Made by a program: the position numbers and the translations under genes. A DNA stretch of 32,101 nt from Vibrio hibernica (GTDB lineage: Bacteria; Pseudomonadota; Gammaproteobacteria; Enterobacterales; Vibrionaceae): contig NZ_VHKO01000032.1 of the NCBI RefSeq assembly GCF_015223435.1, forward strand, positions 1 to 32,101. Direction: 5' to 3'. Shown piece after piece: positions 17,339 to 25,433 of this stretch. The number at the start of each line of letters is the position of its first letter. Position 1 is the first letter of the stretch. A model generated the notes under the pieces. That model had not been told where the DNA came from. It worked only from the letters and a program-made list of their open reading frames with translations, and made no database searches.

Positions 17339-17773
17339 TTTCGGACCTTTAAAAGTGAATGAACCATAGTGAGAAAAAGATAAGTGGTGATATTCTTTGT
17401 TCTGGTCTTAATGCCTTATCTTTGCTGGCTTCATCATCGAAATAACTAGGAAAGAAGTCAAATATAACTTTCGAAAAGGGGCCTCTAGATCTCACTTTTT
17501 TTTTAGCAACCGCTTGCGTAATCGTTAGCATAAAAAAGCGTAAAACTGAAAATAAAAAACATAAAGGAATATTGAATTACTTTGAGGGTTTTATTTAGCG
17601 TAAATATTTTTTGCGAGGCATATTTCGGATTTATGCAAAGAGTAATGAATCTTCCTATCTCACATAAACAAATTGGACACTAACTCGTAATCTTCTGAGT
17701 CGTCACTTGATAAGTCAGTTTATTTGGTTATTTTCATTAAAGTGAGTCATGTTGCTCTTTATGGGAGAAGGTT
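17339..17773. other. 435-bp divergent intergenic region between tal and the chitinase gene
   Basis: AT-rich; it should hold the promoters of both tal (-) and the chitinase gene (+). I could not fix -35/-10 boxes or a convincing CRP site. A 60-codon frame at 17349-17531 (-) lacks a ribosome site and is probably not a gene. Confidence 0.5.
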
Positions 17774-19111
17774 ATGAGTAATCAAAATAAGATAAAAGCA
17801 TCCACGGTTGCTTTATTTCTATCGAGTCTAGTGTCCTATTCGTCATCCGCGAATGATGAGCCAAAATCTACAATCGATAAACCAATTGTTGCTGGATATT
17901 TTGCCGATTGGCAGTATGAAAATAAGCAGCATCCATATACCGTCAAAGATATTCCAGCAGATAAACTCACTCATATTATTTATGCTTTTTTATCTATGTG
18001 TGGACCTCATACTGGTGCAGGTGAAAAAGTCATAAAACAAGTCGAACAACAATGTAAGGGGAAAGATCCTTATACCGCGATTATTGTCGATCAGAAAGCG
18101 GCATTAGAAGTCGATTTTGGCAAAGTCGATGCCGATGTGAATTATAAAGGACATTTTGCGCAACTTGCCCAATTGAAAAAAGATCACCCTAGCATCACTA
18201 TTTTGCCATCATTTGGTGGATGGACAATGTCGGAACCATTCCATGCAATGGCCAAAGATAAAAAATCAATGGATCATTTTGCCAAAACGGCGGTAGAGCT
18301 TATTGCGAAATATGACTTTTTTGGTGGCATTGATTTGGATTGGGAATATCCTGGTGGCGGTGGCCTAACTACTTCGCCTTGGGATGAAAAAGGCAAGTTA
18401 ACCGATGAACAAAAAATACAAGAAAAAGAAGCATTTACTTATTTAGTTAAAACGATTCGTCATGATTTAGACCAATTACAAGATCGAACCAATCGAAAAT
18501 ATGAGCTGTCTTCTGCGGTTGGAGTTGGCCCTAAAGCGTCACAAATAGATTGGAAATCAGCGGCACCGTATATGAGTAACATGTTTGCCATGACATATGA
18601 TTTCTTAGGTGGTTGGGGGCAGCAAACCGGACACTTAACCAATTTGCATGCGACAGATCGTAGTTGGTGGGGAATGGGCGCAGATGTTTTTCTTGAGCAA
18701 ATGTTAAAACTCGGTATTCCTGCGGATAAATTGGTAATGGGGGCTGCTTTTTATGGACGAGGCTGGGAAGGCACGAAAGATTTTGATGGTAAATTACCTA
18801 CGGGAGATTTAACGTCAGATAAAGGTGCAAGTTTTGGTACTGGTGAGCCGGGCTATTTTATGTATTGGGATCTCATGGAAAATTACGGTAAAAAACAAGG
18901 TTACCAATATGGTTATGATGCACAATCAGAGGCCCCATTTTTGTGGAACCCAGATAAAAAAGTATTCATTTCTTTTGATGATGAGCGTTCGATTAAAGCC
19001 AAAGCTCAATGGGTGAAGGAAAAAGGTTTAGCGGGGATTTTTGCTTGGGAACTCACGGGTGATACGGCAGACAATAAATTAGTCGAAGCGATGAGTGAAG
19101 GTATGAAATAA
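17774..19111 (+). CDS. Secreted GH18 chitinase (445 aa)
   Basis: Hydrolyses beta-1,4 links in chitin. Residues 1 to about 26 look like a Sec signal peptide (short hydrophobic core LFLSSLVS, possible cut after SSA). The rest is one GH18 TIM barrel: PSFGGW at 145-150, catalytic DLDWE with D187, D189 and the acid E191, MTYDF at 273-277, YGRGW, and a closing FAWELTGD strand. The first Asp of the usual DxxDxDxE motif is replaced by Gly184 (FFGGIDLDWE). No chitin-binding module follows, so it may act on soluble oligomers or on chitin presented by other enzymes. GGAGAAGG precedes the ATG. It stands alone, with a terminator shared with the converging speG. Confidence 0.92.
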   Translation: MSNQNKIKASTVALFLSSLVSYSSSANDEPKSTIDKPIVAGYFADWQYENKQHPYTVKDIPADKLTHIIYAFLSMCGPHTGAGEKVIKQVEQQCKGKDPYTAIIVDQKAALEVDFGKVDADVNYKGHFAQLAQLKKDHPSITILPSFGGWTMSEPFHAMAKDKKSMDHFAKTAVELIAKYDFFGGIDLDWEYPGGGGLTTSPWDEKGKLTDEQKIQEKEAFTYLVKTIRHDLDQLQDRTNRKYELSSAVGVGPKASQIDWKSAAPYMSNMFAMTYDFLGGWGQQTGHLTNLHATDRSWWGMGADVFLEQMLKLGIPADKLVMGAAFYGRGWEGTKDFDGKLPTGDLTSDKGASFGTGEPGYFMYWDLMENYGKKQGYQYGYDAQSEAPFLWNPDKKVFISFDDERSIKAKAQWVKEKGLAGIFAWELTGDTADNKLVEAMSEGMK

Positions 19112-19148
19112 AGCGCTTAGATGAGATAAATGGATTAATAGAAAAGAC

Positions 19149-19190
19149 GGCACAATATACCTGTTTTACAAAAATTAGGGATATTGTGCC
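19149..19190. terminator. Hairpin between chitinase gene and speG (likely bidirectional terminator)
   Basis: A perfect 10-bp inverted repeat (GGCACAATAT and ATATTGTGCC) with a 22-base loop, followed by a short T-rich stretch. It lies between two converging genes. Confidence 0.6.
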
Positions 19191-19215
19191 TTTGTGTTAG
19201 TTCTAACTTGTCGTT

Positions 19216-19764
19216 TTACTCAATGGCATTTATTGCACTTGGTTTATCTTGCTGGCCGATATAATCGCGTTGTAGCATATACATTCGAATCGCATTTCTG
19301 TATTGCCCATTCATAAAGAACTCTTCAATTAACAGCCCTTCACGTTTAAAACCAAAGCTCTCATATAGATAGACGGCTTTTTCATTTTCATCAGAAACTT
19401 GCAGATACAATTTATTGATGTTTAGAATTTTAAACGCATAGTTAACTGCACGGTCGATGATGGAGCGAGCATAACGCCTACCTTGAAAGTGAGGTGCAAT
19501 GATGATTTGAAATTCAGCCGTTCTATGAATGTAGTTAATTTCAACTAACTCAACTAAGCCAACATGTTCCTTATCTCCATTTTCTACAATGAAGCGCCGC
19601 TCATTTAAATCATGGATATGCTTTGTATAAAGGCTTTCAAGCTCCATGAAGGACTCATAAGGTTCTTCAAACCAATACGACATGACGCTGCGATTATTAT
19701 TTAAACTGTGGATGAAACGAAGATCATCTTTTTCTAGTGCTCGAATACGAATAGTGTCCGACAT
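19216..19764 (-). CDS. speG: Spermidine N1-acetyltransferase SpeG (182 aa)
   Basis: Acetylates spermidine and spermine with acetyl-CoA to relieve polyamine toxicity; a GNAT-fold cytoplasmic enzyme, dodecameric in Vibrio cholerae. Recognised from the run [19 protein letters not shown] (21-39), [34 protein letters not shown] (71-91) and a C-terminal [22 protein letters not shown] 19764 was chosen because it has an AAAGAG ribosome site and fits the family start; an upstream TTG at 19791 would add 9 residues without support. Odd point: the acetyl-CoA loop reads QGRRYA at 94-99, where relatives have QGKGxA, so a conserved Gly is Arg97. The C-terminal tail is about 10 residues longer than usual. 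Confidence 0.93.
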   Translation of the reverse strand: MSDTIRIRALEKDDLRFIHSLNNNRSVMSYWFEEPYESFMELESLYTKHIHDLNERRFIVENGDKEHVGLVELVEINYIHRTAEFQIIIAPHFQGRRYARSIIDRAVNYAFKILNINKLYLQVSDENEKAVYLYESFGFKREGLLIEEFFMNGQYRNAIRMYMLQRDYIGQQDKPSAINAIE

Positions 19765-20251
19765 ATTTTGCTCTTTATGCTGAAATAACAAATGATTAAA
19801 CTCAATTTAATTGAGTTCACTTTTGATTATAGAGGATATTGAAAGTGGTGGAGAGTGAAATTTTTCGAACAAGACGATAAGAAATAACATTTGATGTGGT
19901 GACGTTGTCACATTTTGTGTATTGAGTGGTTTACAGTGTAAATTAGAGCGTAGGTTAAAGTTTAATATGAAGCTAAAACAAAACCCAGAAACTTATATGG
20001 TTTAATAAGGTCTGAGTTTGTTATTTAAATTAATAGATTATATTTAAACTGATGTATCCGTTAGCTTAGATAGAACCCAATGCCATAATGATATAAGTTA
20101 TTGATATTCATTGTATTACGTTGATTTTAGTGAGGGTTGTAGCACTCACGCAAAGTGTGTAATTGTAAATAAAATGCATTTACAGGATTATTGTAACCAT
20201 TTAATTAAAGTGTGATCTCAAGCGCTAGTTGCTCATTTATAACTTAATTGC
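19765..20251. other. 487-bp intergenic region between speG and the S33 hydrolase gene
   Basis: AT-rich and without a credible gene. It holds a short palindrome (GTGAC-GTT-GTCAC, 19899-19911) about 135 bases upstream of speG that could be an operator, and an imperfect inverted repeat near 19980-20022 (AAACCCAGA and TCTGAGTTT). Neither matches a site I can name. Confidence 0.4.
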
Positions 20252-21592
20252 TTATTTATAAATAGGCAGTTGGCTTAAATCATTCAACATATTATCAAGT
20301 TGGTTGAATATACGCTCTCCATCAACACCGATTCCATTATGCTCATATTCATTAGTCATCCATGCTTTGCTGTAGGGGATTTTACTTAATGTGTCACGTG
20401 AGTAATTAAACTCAACATACATGTCGTCTACGTAAACTGCACAAGCAATAGGCACTGTATTAAGAGCTAATGCTCCTGGATTATAAAGTGTGGGCCAATC
20501 TGATTTTTCTGCTAGTAATTGTGCCGCTTGCTGGAGTGGCTTTAAGCATTCCATTTGCTCAAACATCCATGGAAATACCATCTCTCCAGTAAATAGGAAA
20601 GGGTGTCCCTTTTGGTAATTGAATTCTGGATATTGTTGACGTACTCGATGCGCAGACCAAAGTGAGGCTGTATCATTGTTAGTATTTTTGGCAAAAGGCT
20701 GGCAGTAAATCGATTCGTGCAAAATCGCATAAATAGGATTAGTTTGATAAGCCTGTTCAGCCAACATAGCATTCAAGAACTCGTAGCTTAGATCGAGTTT
20801 TCCATTTACCTCGATAAAGGCGCGCTCTAGCAGATAATACATAGGTAATGCTGCGTTGCTACGACCAAAATTAATACCTATCAGTTGGAATTGCTCAACC
20901 GTAAAGCGCTGCCCATTCGGCAGAGTAATATGGTTATCGAGTAAATGGTCGGCAATACGCTGACACAAAGGCTGGGCTTGTGGAAACTGTTGAAAGAAAG
21001 CTTGGTTCTTTTGTTTCACTCGTTGATAAGTCGCTTGGTAGACCGTATCGGCATGCTGAGTAATAGAAGGAACGCCTCCAGTAATGTGTGAACGCGTTAA
21101 GCTCTCAGGAAACAAAGATAGGTAGGTGAGAGAGCAAAAGCCCCCAAAGCTTTGGCCTAAAATAGCCCATTTTTTTATGTTGAATTGACTGCGGATGGCT
21201 TCCGCATCGTTGACAATACTGTCGGCGCGAAAATGGGATAAATAATCACATTGTTGTTGAGGTGTTTTCTCAAACAAAGTTTGATGTGTGATAGGAGTAC
21301 TTAGTCCTGTGCCGCGTTGGTCTAGTAATAGCACTCGATACTGTTGTAGTGCAGCTTTTAACCAACCAGATTGACCACTGGTACGAGGGGACGGAAAGCC
21401 TGGTCCACCTTGAAAATAAACTAACCATGGTAAGTCGTTGGCTTGATTTTCTAATAATCGTAGTTCACGAGCATAGACTTGAATCATTTCACCATCGGTA
21501 TTCTTATAGTTTAATGGCAAGGTAAATAGATGAGGTTGGTAATGGACACCTTGATCAGTAAAGGAGGATAAAATTTCAGAAGGATATGGCAC
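20252..21592 (-). CDS. Proline iminopeptidase-type alpha/beta hydrolase, S33 family (446 aa)
   Basis: Removes N-terminal proline from peptides in characterised relatives, such as the large Aeromonas prolyl aminopeptidase of about 425 aa; this one has the same large architecture. Seen: oxyanion motif QGGPG at 61-65 (HGGPG in most relatives), DQRG at 91-94, and nucleophile elbow GQSFGG at 146-151 with Ser148. A helical cap follows, then a likely acid in VYVDD and a His in the EYEHNG segment near the C-terminus. No signal peptide is visible, so it is probably cytoplasmic. It starts with GTG at 21592, supported by AGGAG six bases upstream. Divergent from lplA across 179 bp. Substrate assignment is from the family. 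Confidence 0.88.
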   Translation of the reverse strand: MPYPSEILSSFTDQGVHYQPHLFTLPLNYKNTDGEMIQVYARELRLLENQANDLPWLVYFQGGPGFPSPRTSGQSGWLKAALQQYRVLLLDQRGTGLSTPITHQTLFEKTPQQQCDYLSHFRADSIVNDAEAIRSQFNIKKWAILGQSFGGFCSLTYLSLFPESLTRSHITGGVPSITQHADTVYQATYQRVKQKNQAFFQQFPQAQPLCQRIADHLLDNHITLPNGQRFTVEQFQLIGINFGRSNAALPMYYLLERAFIEVNGKLDLSYEFLNAMLAEQAYQTNPIYAILHESIYCQPFAKNTNNDTASLWSAHRVRQQYPEFNYQKGHPFLFTGEMVFPWMFEQMECLKPLQQAAQLLAEKSDWPTLYNPGALALNTVPIACAVYVDDMYVEFNYSRDTLSKIPYSKAWMTNEYEHNGIGVDGERIFNQLDNMLNDLSQLPIYK

Positions 21593-21771
21593 GACAAGCT
21601 CCTAGTTTACATATAGATAAAAACGGTACCATATTAAATCAATAGATCCCGGAAAATTTGAATCGTGAAAAGATAAATAAAAAGTGGTAACTTATTCATT
21701 CATCTGTAAATCATTATAAATAAAAATTATCACTTCTGTTATCAACTTTACCCACCCATTAAGTAGGCTGC

Positions 21772-22788
21772 ATGTCATCATTACGGTTACTATTTTCAAC
21801 ATCCACTGATCCACTATTTAATCTAGCAGTAGAAGATACTATTTTTCGTTCAATGTCATCGACGCAGAAAGTGCTATTTTTATGGCAAAACGACAATACG
21901 GTGGTGATTGGGCGGGCGCAAAATCCCTGGAAGGAATGCAACACTCAGCGTATGGAACAAGACGGTGTCACTTTGGCTCGACGTCAAAGTGGCGGTGGTG
22001 CTGTATTTCATGATTTAGGCAACAGTAATTTTACTTTTATGGCCGGTAAGCCTGATTACGATAAAACGATTTCCACTCAAATCGTATTAGACGCACTAAC
22101 TAAGTTAGGGATAGCTGGTAAGGCAACGGGACGGAATGACCTTGTTGTCGATACTCCAGAAGGAGAACGTAAGTTTTCAGGCTCTGCTTATCGAGAAACA
22201 TTAGATCGTGGTTTTCATCATGGCACTATTTTATTAAATGCGGATATGAGTCGCTTAGCTAATTACCTCAACCCTGATCTTAAAAAACTGCAAGCTAAAG
22301 GGATCACATCTGTTCGTTCGCGAGTGATCAATTTACAGCAATTAGATGAATCTCTAACGCATGATAAATTATGTGATGCAATAACACAGGCTTTCTTTGA
22401 TTATTACAATGAAACCGTTGAGCCTGAATTTATTTCACCGGATGCAATGCCTGATTTACCTAATTTTGAGGCAGCGTATAACAAGCAAAAAGATTGGCAT
22501 TGGAATTTTGGTAATACGCCAGAATTTAGTCATCATATTGATGAGCGATTTACTTGGGGTGGGGTAGAAGTACACTTCAATATCAAAAAAGCACATATAG
22601 ATGATGTGCAAATTTTTACTGACAGCTTAGATCCCGCGGCTTTAGAAGCTTTACAGTCAGCGATGAAGGGGCAAGTGTATAATAAAGAAGGAATCGGTAA
22701 TGCTATTCATTCAGTGGTAAATCAGTATCCCCAAAGTGCTAAAGAAATGGAGCAGGTTAAAAGTTGGTTGCTGGTTCAGTTAGCGTAG
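21772..22788 (+). CDS. lplA: Lipoate-protein ligase A (338 aa)
   Basis: Activates free lipoate with ATP to lipoyl-AMP and attaches it to the lipoyl domains of 2-oxoacid dehydrogenases and GcvH. It has exactly the length of E. coli LplA and matches it along its length as I remember it: [15 protein letters not shown] at 70-84 (lipoate-binding loop), TGRNDLVV at 119-126, catalytic Lys134 in [21 protein letters not shown], and [11 protein letters not shown]. The C-terminal accessory domain ([17 protein letters not shown]) is complete. The start has a TAGG ribosome site about 8 bases upstream. It appears monocistronic, and no clear terminator was found after it. Confidence 0.96.
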   Translation: MSSLRLLFSTSTDPLFNLAVEDTIFRSMSSTQKVLFLWQNDNTVVIGRAQNPWKECNTQRMEQDGVTLARRQSGGGAVFHDLGNSNFTFMAGKPDYDKTISTQIVLDALTKLGIAGKATGRNDLVVDTPEGERKFSGSAYRETLDRGFHHGTILLNADMSRLANYLNPDLKKLQAKGITSVRSRVINLQQLDESLTHDKLCDAITQAFFDYYNETVEPEFISPDAMPDLPNFEAAYNKQKDWHWNFGNTPEFSHHIDERFTWGGVEVHFNIKKAHIDDVQIFTDSLDPAALEALQSAMKGQVYNKEGIGNAIHSVVNQYPQSAKEMEQVKSWLLVQLA

Positions 22789-23218
22789 TGTGGTTAATGT
22801 TGATCCTTTCCAATGAGTGCACTTAAGTGAAAGTTTTGTTGATTACATTTTTCAGCTCGATTTCTATGGAATACTTTCTTTTATAATCAATATGTAATGC
22901 AGAAAACCTAGATATAAACAGGTTGTTCAGTTTTAAATTGTTTGTTTTTCAATCTGTTAATGAATAAATGTGAATTATTTTTAAATTTTTAACGAAAGGG
23001 GTGTACATCTGAATTAAATCGGGTATTATCTACCTCGCTCTAAAGAGTTATTAATTGCAACAAAGTAAAAGTAGAATCCTTAGATAAATTTCGTAACTGT
23101 TTTTGTCCTCTGTATTTCCCTTAGCTTCAAAATTAATAACATGCTTTAAAGTGCACCGTAATGTTACGGTATTTTCATAAATTGCATGTAATGCATATAA
23201 AAATATAAGGGACATAAT
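22789..23218 (+). other. 430-bp region upstream of the cold-shock gene, probably containing a long 5' leader
   Basis: No gene on the plus strand, and the minus-strand frame here (23051-23404) overlaps the csp gene and looks like a shadow. CspA-type genes usually have leaders of 100-200 bases that control translation by temperature. A possible -10 (TATTAT, 23024-23029) would give a leader of about 185 bases, but the -35 is weak. A palindrome CACTTAAGTG is at 22820-22829. Confidence 0.4.
23155..23170 (+). promoter_or_regulatory. Tetraloop hairpin in the cold-shock gene leader
   Basis: ACCGTA-ATGT-TACGGT forms a perfect 6-bp stem with a four-base loop, 48 bases before the csp start codon. In CspA-type leaders such structures influence translation or mRNA stability with temperature. 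The role here is inferred only from position and structure. Confidence 0.45.
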
Positions 23219-23428
23219 ATGTCTAAAACAACTGGTATCGTTAAATGGTTTAACGAAGAAAAAGGTTTCGGCTTCATTACTCAAGACAACGGTGGTGCTG
23301 ATGTATTCGTACATTTCCGTGCTATTGCTTCTGAGGGTTTCAAAACTCTTGCTGAAGGCCAAAAAGTGTCTTTTGAAGTAGAACAAGGCCAAAAAGGTCT
23401 TCAAGCTGCGAACGTAGTTCCTGCTTAA
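23219..23428 (+). CDS. CspA-family cold-shock protein (69 aa)
   Basis: A small OB-fold protein that binds single-stranded nucleic acid and melts RNA structure. RNP1 is KGFGFIT at residues 16-22 and RNP2 is VFVHF near 30-34; the N-terminus [19 protein letters not shown] is typical. The length is that of the family. GGGAC lies 6-7 bases before the ATG. The long AT-rich leader with a hairpin suggests CspA-like post-transcriptional control. I cannot tell whether it is the cold-inducible paralogue or a constitutive one (CspC/CspE type). Confidence 0.95.
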
Positions 23429-23475
23429 TAATTAATTTTTTAGCTTTTGGTTTAATCCAAAGCTGAAAGGTATAT

Positions 23476-23505
23476 AAGCGCTGGCCTCGGTCAGCGTTTG
23501 TTTTA
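23476..23505 (+). terminator. Rho-independent terminator of the cold-shock gene
   Basis: AAGCGCTGGCC pairs with GGTCAGCGTTT (two G-U pairs), followed by TTTTATTT. A second weaker hairpin (AGCTTTTGG and CCAAAGCT, 23442-23464) lies just before it. Confidence 0.85.
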
Positions 23506-23851
23506 TTTAGAAGACTAGTAAACTTTCTTACCAATATGGTTTGAATTTAAAAAGTAAAAAAATAAGCCAAGATAATCAATTTATAATCTTCAATAAATAA
23601 TTTGAAGAGAATGTGAAAAATTAAAACATCTCAAGCATCTGCTTTATCGTGAATGTCTCCATGTTGTATTCGGTTCACTAAGCTTTCCTCGACAAACCCA
23701 TATAAGTGTTCCTCGACATCAGCTCAAAAAGATAAATTCTGCTTATCCCGGCTTAATCATAGGGCCTTCCATTTTCGAACGATGATTGTATTACACATCA
23801 TCAAAACTCGATTGGATCATGCCATTATAATTAAAATAAAAAGGATAAATT
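23506..23851 (+). other. 346-bp region between csp terminator and the 23-residue peptide gene
   Basis: No other credible gene. It contains the decamer TTCCTCGACA twice (23685-23694 and 23709-23718), 24 bases apart, which could be a direct-repeat regulatory site or part of an untranslated leader. The promoter of the downstream small gene must lie here unless the csp terminator leaks. Confidence 0.35.
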
Positions 23852-23923
23852 ATGTCTCGTTCAAGCGGCAGAAAGCGTTTTTGGTTCCAACACAAACGCG
23901 ATCAATCTCAAGTAAGTAAATAA
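23852..23923 (+). CDS. Candidate small basic protein (23 aa)
   Basis: A 23-codon frame encoding a strongly basic, aromatic-containing peptide (MSRSSGRKRFWFQHKRDQ followed by SQVSK). I do not recognise it. Evidence that it is a gene: an excellent ribosome site (AAGGA at 23841-23845, 6 bases from the ATG), and a strong terminator 55 bases after the stop, giving a complete small transcription unit between csp and aroG. Five of its first eleven residues are Arg or Lys, so contact with RNA, the ribosome or membrane phospholipids is plausible but not shown. A longer overlapping frame at 23653-23919 is in another phase and lacks a ribosome site. Confidence 0.55.
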   Translation: MSRSSGRKRFWFQHKRDQSQVSK

Positions 23924-23977
23924 CCTAAACTTGGATTAAAGTAGTACCGATTATAGGTACACTCTTCTTTTGAAAAT

Positions 23978-24010
23978 AAAGCACATCATTTTATTATGGT
24001 GTGCTTTTTT
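23978..24010 (+). terminator. Rho-independent terminator after the 23-residue peptide gene
   Basis: AAAGCACATC pairs with GGTGTGCTTT (one G-U pair) around a 10-base AT loop, followed by TTTTT. It separates this unit from aroG. Confidence 0.85.
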
Positions 24011-24189
24011 GTTTTTAATGTCCCGCCCTAAATAATCATACTTATCGCCACTTTTTTACTTTGAATCGATAGCCCTACTTGGTACAGATCACATTTAATT
24101 CGTTAGTTTCAGTAATTAATGATTGAAGTTCGCATTTTCTAAGGATAAGTTAAGTCAAGAATGATAAAAAACACGATTAACTTTTTAGT

Positions 24190-24207
24190 TGTAATTTTAT
24201 TTTTACT
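24190..24207 (+). promoter_or_regulatory. TyrR-box-like site 1 upstream of aroG
   Basis: TGTAAT-N6-TTTACT compared with the TyrR consensus TGTAAA-N6-TTTACA: two mismatches, with the important G and C both kept. It lies 48 bases before the aroG start. In E. coli, aroG is repressed by TyrR, so the position makes sense. Confidence 0.55.
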
Positions 24208-24209
24208 AT

Positions 24210-24227
24210 TATAAACAGTTGTTTACG
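24210..24227 (+). promoter_or_regulatory. TyrR-box-like site 2 upstream of aroG
   Basis: TATAAA-N6-TTTACG, two mismatches to TGTAAA-N6-TTTACA; the left G is lost, as in weak TyrR boxes. It starts 20 bp after site 1, nearly two helical turns. This resembles the strong/weak box pairs at other TyrR promoters. Confidence 0.5.
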
Positions 24228-24254
24228 AAATAATGTGCACAGGATGAAGTCGTT

Positions 24255-25310
24255 ATGTACCAGATTGATGATGTAAGAATTAAAAATGTAAAAGAATTAT
24301 TACCACCCGTTGCTGTGCTTGAAAAGTTTCCAGCCACGGAAACAGCGAGTACGACGACATTTGAATCACGTAGCGCTATTCATAATATCCTAGAAGATAA
24401 AGATGACCGTTTATTAGTCGTGATCGGTCCTTGTTCTATTCATGATACTGAAGCAGCATTAGACTATGGTAAACGCCTTGCCGTATTGCGTGAAGAGCTT
24501 AAAGGTAACCTTGAAGTAGTCATGCGTGTTTACTTTGAAAAACCGCGTACAACAGTGGGCTGGAAAGGGTTGATCAATGACCCATATCTTGATGATACAT
24601 ATCAGTTAAACGATGGTGTGCGTATTGGACGTAAATTGTTGTTGGATTTAACTGATGCAGGCATGCCAACTGCAAGTGAATTCTTAGATATGATCACGCC
24701 ACAGTACATGGGCGATTTGATCAGCTGGGGCGCGATTGGTGCACGTACTACCGAATCCCAAGTTCACCGTGAATTAGCCTCTGGTCTTTCTTGCCCAGTT
24801 GGGTTCAAAAATGGTACTGACGGCAATATTAAAATCGCGACTGATGCTTGCAGCTCTGCGGGTGCTTCTCACCATTTCTTATCGGTGACTAAATACGGTC
24901 ATTCAGCCATTATTGAAACTGCAGGTAACCCTGATTGTCACATTATTTTACGTGGTGGCAAAGAGCCTAACTACAGCGCGGAACATGTGGCGGCGGTTAA
25001 AGCTGAATTAGCAGGACAAGGCTTGCGTCAGAAAGTGATGATCGATTTTAGCCATGCAAATAGTTCTAAGCAGTTCCAACGCCAAATGGTGGTAGCTGAT
25101 GATGTTTGTGCGCAATTAAAATCGGGTGAAGACGCTATTTTTGGCGTAATGATCGAAAGTCACATCAATGAAGGTCGTCAAGACTTAGTCGATGGTAAAG
25201 TTGAAAATTACGGTCAAAGTATTACTGATGCCTGTATTGGTTGGGATGATACTGAAACTGTATTACGCCAGCTGTCTGATGCAGTCGCGGCTCGCCGAGC
25301 GATAAAGTAA
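24255..25310 (+). CDS. aroG: 3-deoxy-7-phosphoheptulonate (DAHP) synthase, AroG type (351 aa)
   Basis: Condenses phosphoenolpyruvate and erythrose-4-phosphate, the first step of the shikimate pathway. It matches E. coli AroG (350 aa) closely as remembered: DVRIKNVKELLPPVAVLEKFP at the N-terminus, metal ligand Cys60 in VVIGPCSIHD, MRVYFEKPRTTVGWKGL, GARTTESQVHRELASGL, PVGFKNGTDG, RGGKEPNYS and DFSHANSSKQF. The N-terminal motif and overall similarity suggest the phenylalanine-sensitive isoenzyme, but the effector is inferred. GGATGAAG precedes the ATG. Two TyrR-like boxes lie upstream and a strong terminator follows. Confidence 0.96.
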   Translation: MYQIDDVRIKNVKELLPPVAVLEKFPATETASTTTFESRSAIHNILEDKDDRLLVVIGPCSIHDTEAALDYGKRLAVLREELKGNLEVVMRVYFEKPRTTVGWKGLINDPYLDDTYQLNDGVRIGRKLLLDLTDAGMPTASEFLDMITPQYMGDLISWGAIGARTTESQVHRELASGLSCPVGFKNGTDGNIKIATDACSSAGASHHFLSVTKYGHSAIIETAGNPDCHIILRGGKEPNYSAEHVAAVKAELAGQGLRQKVMIDFSHANSSKQFQRQMVVADDVCAQLKSGEDAIFGVMIESHINEGRQDLVDGKVENYGQSITDACIGWDDTETVLRQLSDAVAARRAIK

Positions 25311-25357
25311 GAAATAACAGGTGGACTTATTAAATATCCCGTTTTTGGGGTTTAATC

Positions 25358-25402
25358 AATATCTAATGACTTCTTTTTATTAAGGAGTCGTTAGATATTT
25401 TT
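25358..25402 (+). terminator. Rho-independent terminator of aroG
   Basis: A 16-bp stem (AATATCTAATGACTTC and GGAGTCGTTAGATATT, two wobble pairs) with a T-rich tail, 47 bases after the stop. Confidence 0.88.
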
Positions 25403-25433
25403 GCTATTTTTTAGTTTGATGATTAAGAGCGAG

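Noticed and set aside
17349..17531. 60-codon minus-strand frame just upstream of tal, possible leader peptide
   Set aside because: No ribosome site, no recognisable composition and no attenuator-like structure; probably chance in the promoter region.
17660..17760. Possible CRP site upstream of the chitinase gene (TCACA near 17659)
   Set aside because: No matching TGTGA half-site at the correct spacing.
23051..23404. 117-codon minus-strand frame across the cold-shock gene
   Set aside because: Antisense shadow of the csp gene and its leader.
23653..23919. 88-codon plus-strand frame overlapping the 23-residue peptide gene
   Set aside because: Different phase from the well-supported small frame and no ribosome site; it crosses the probable promoter/leader.
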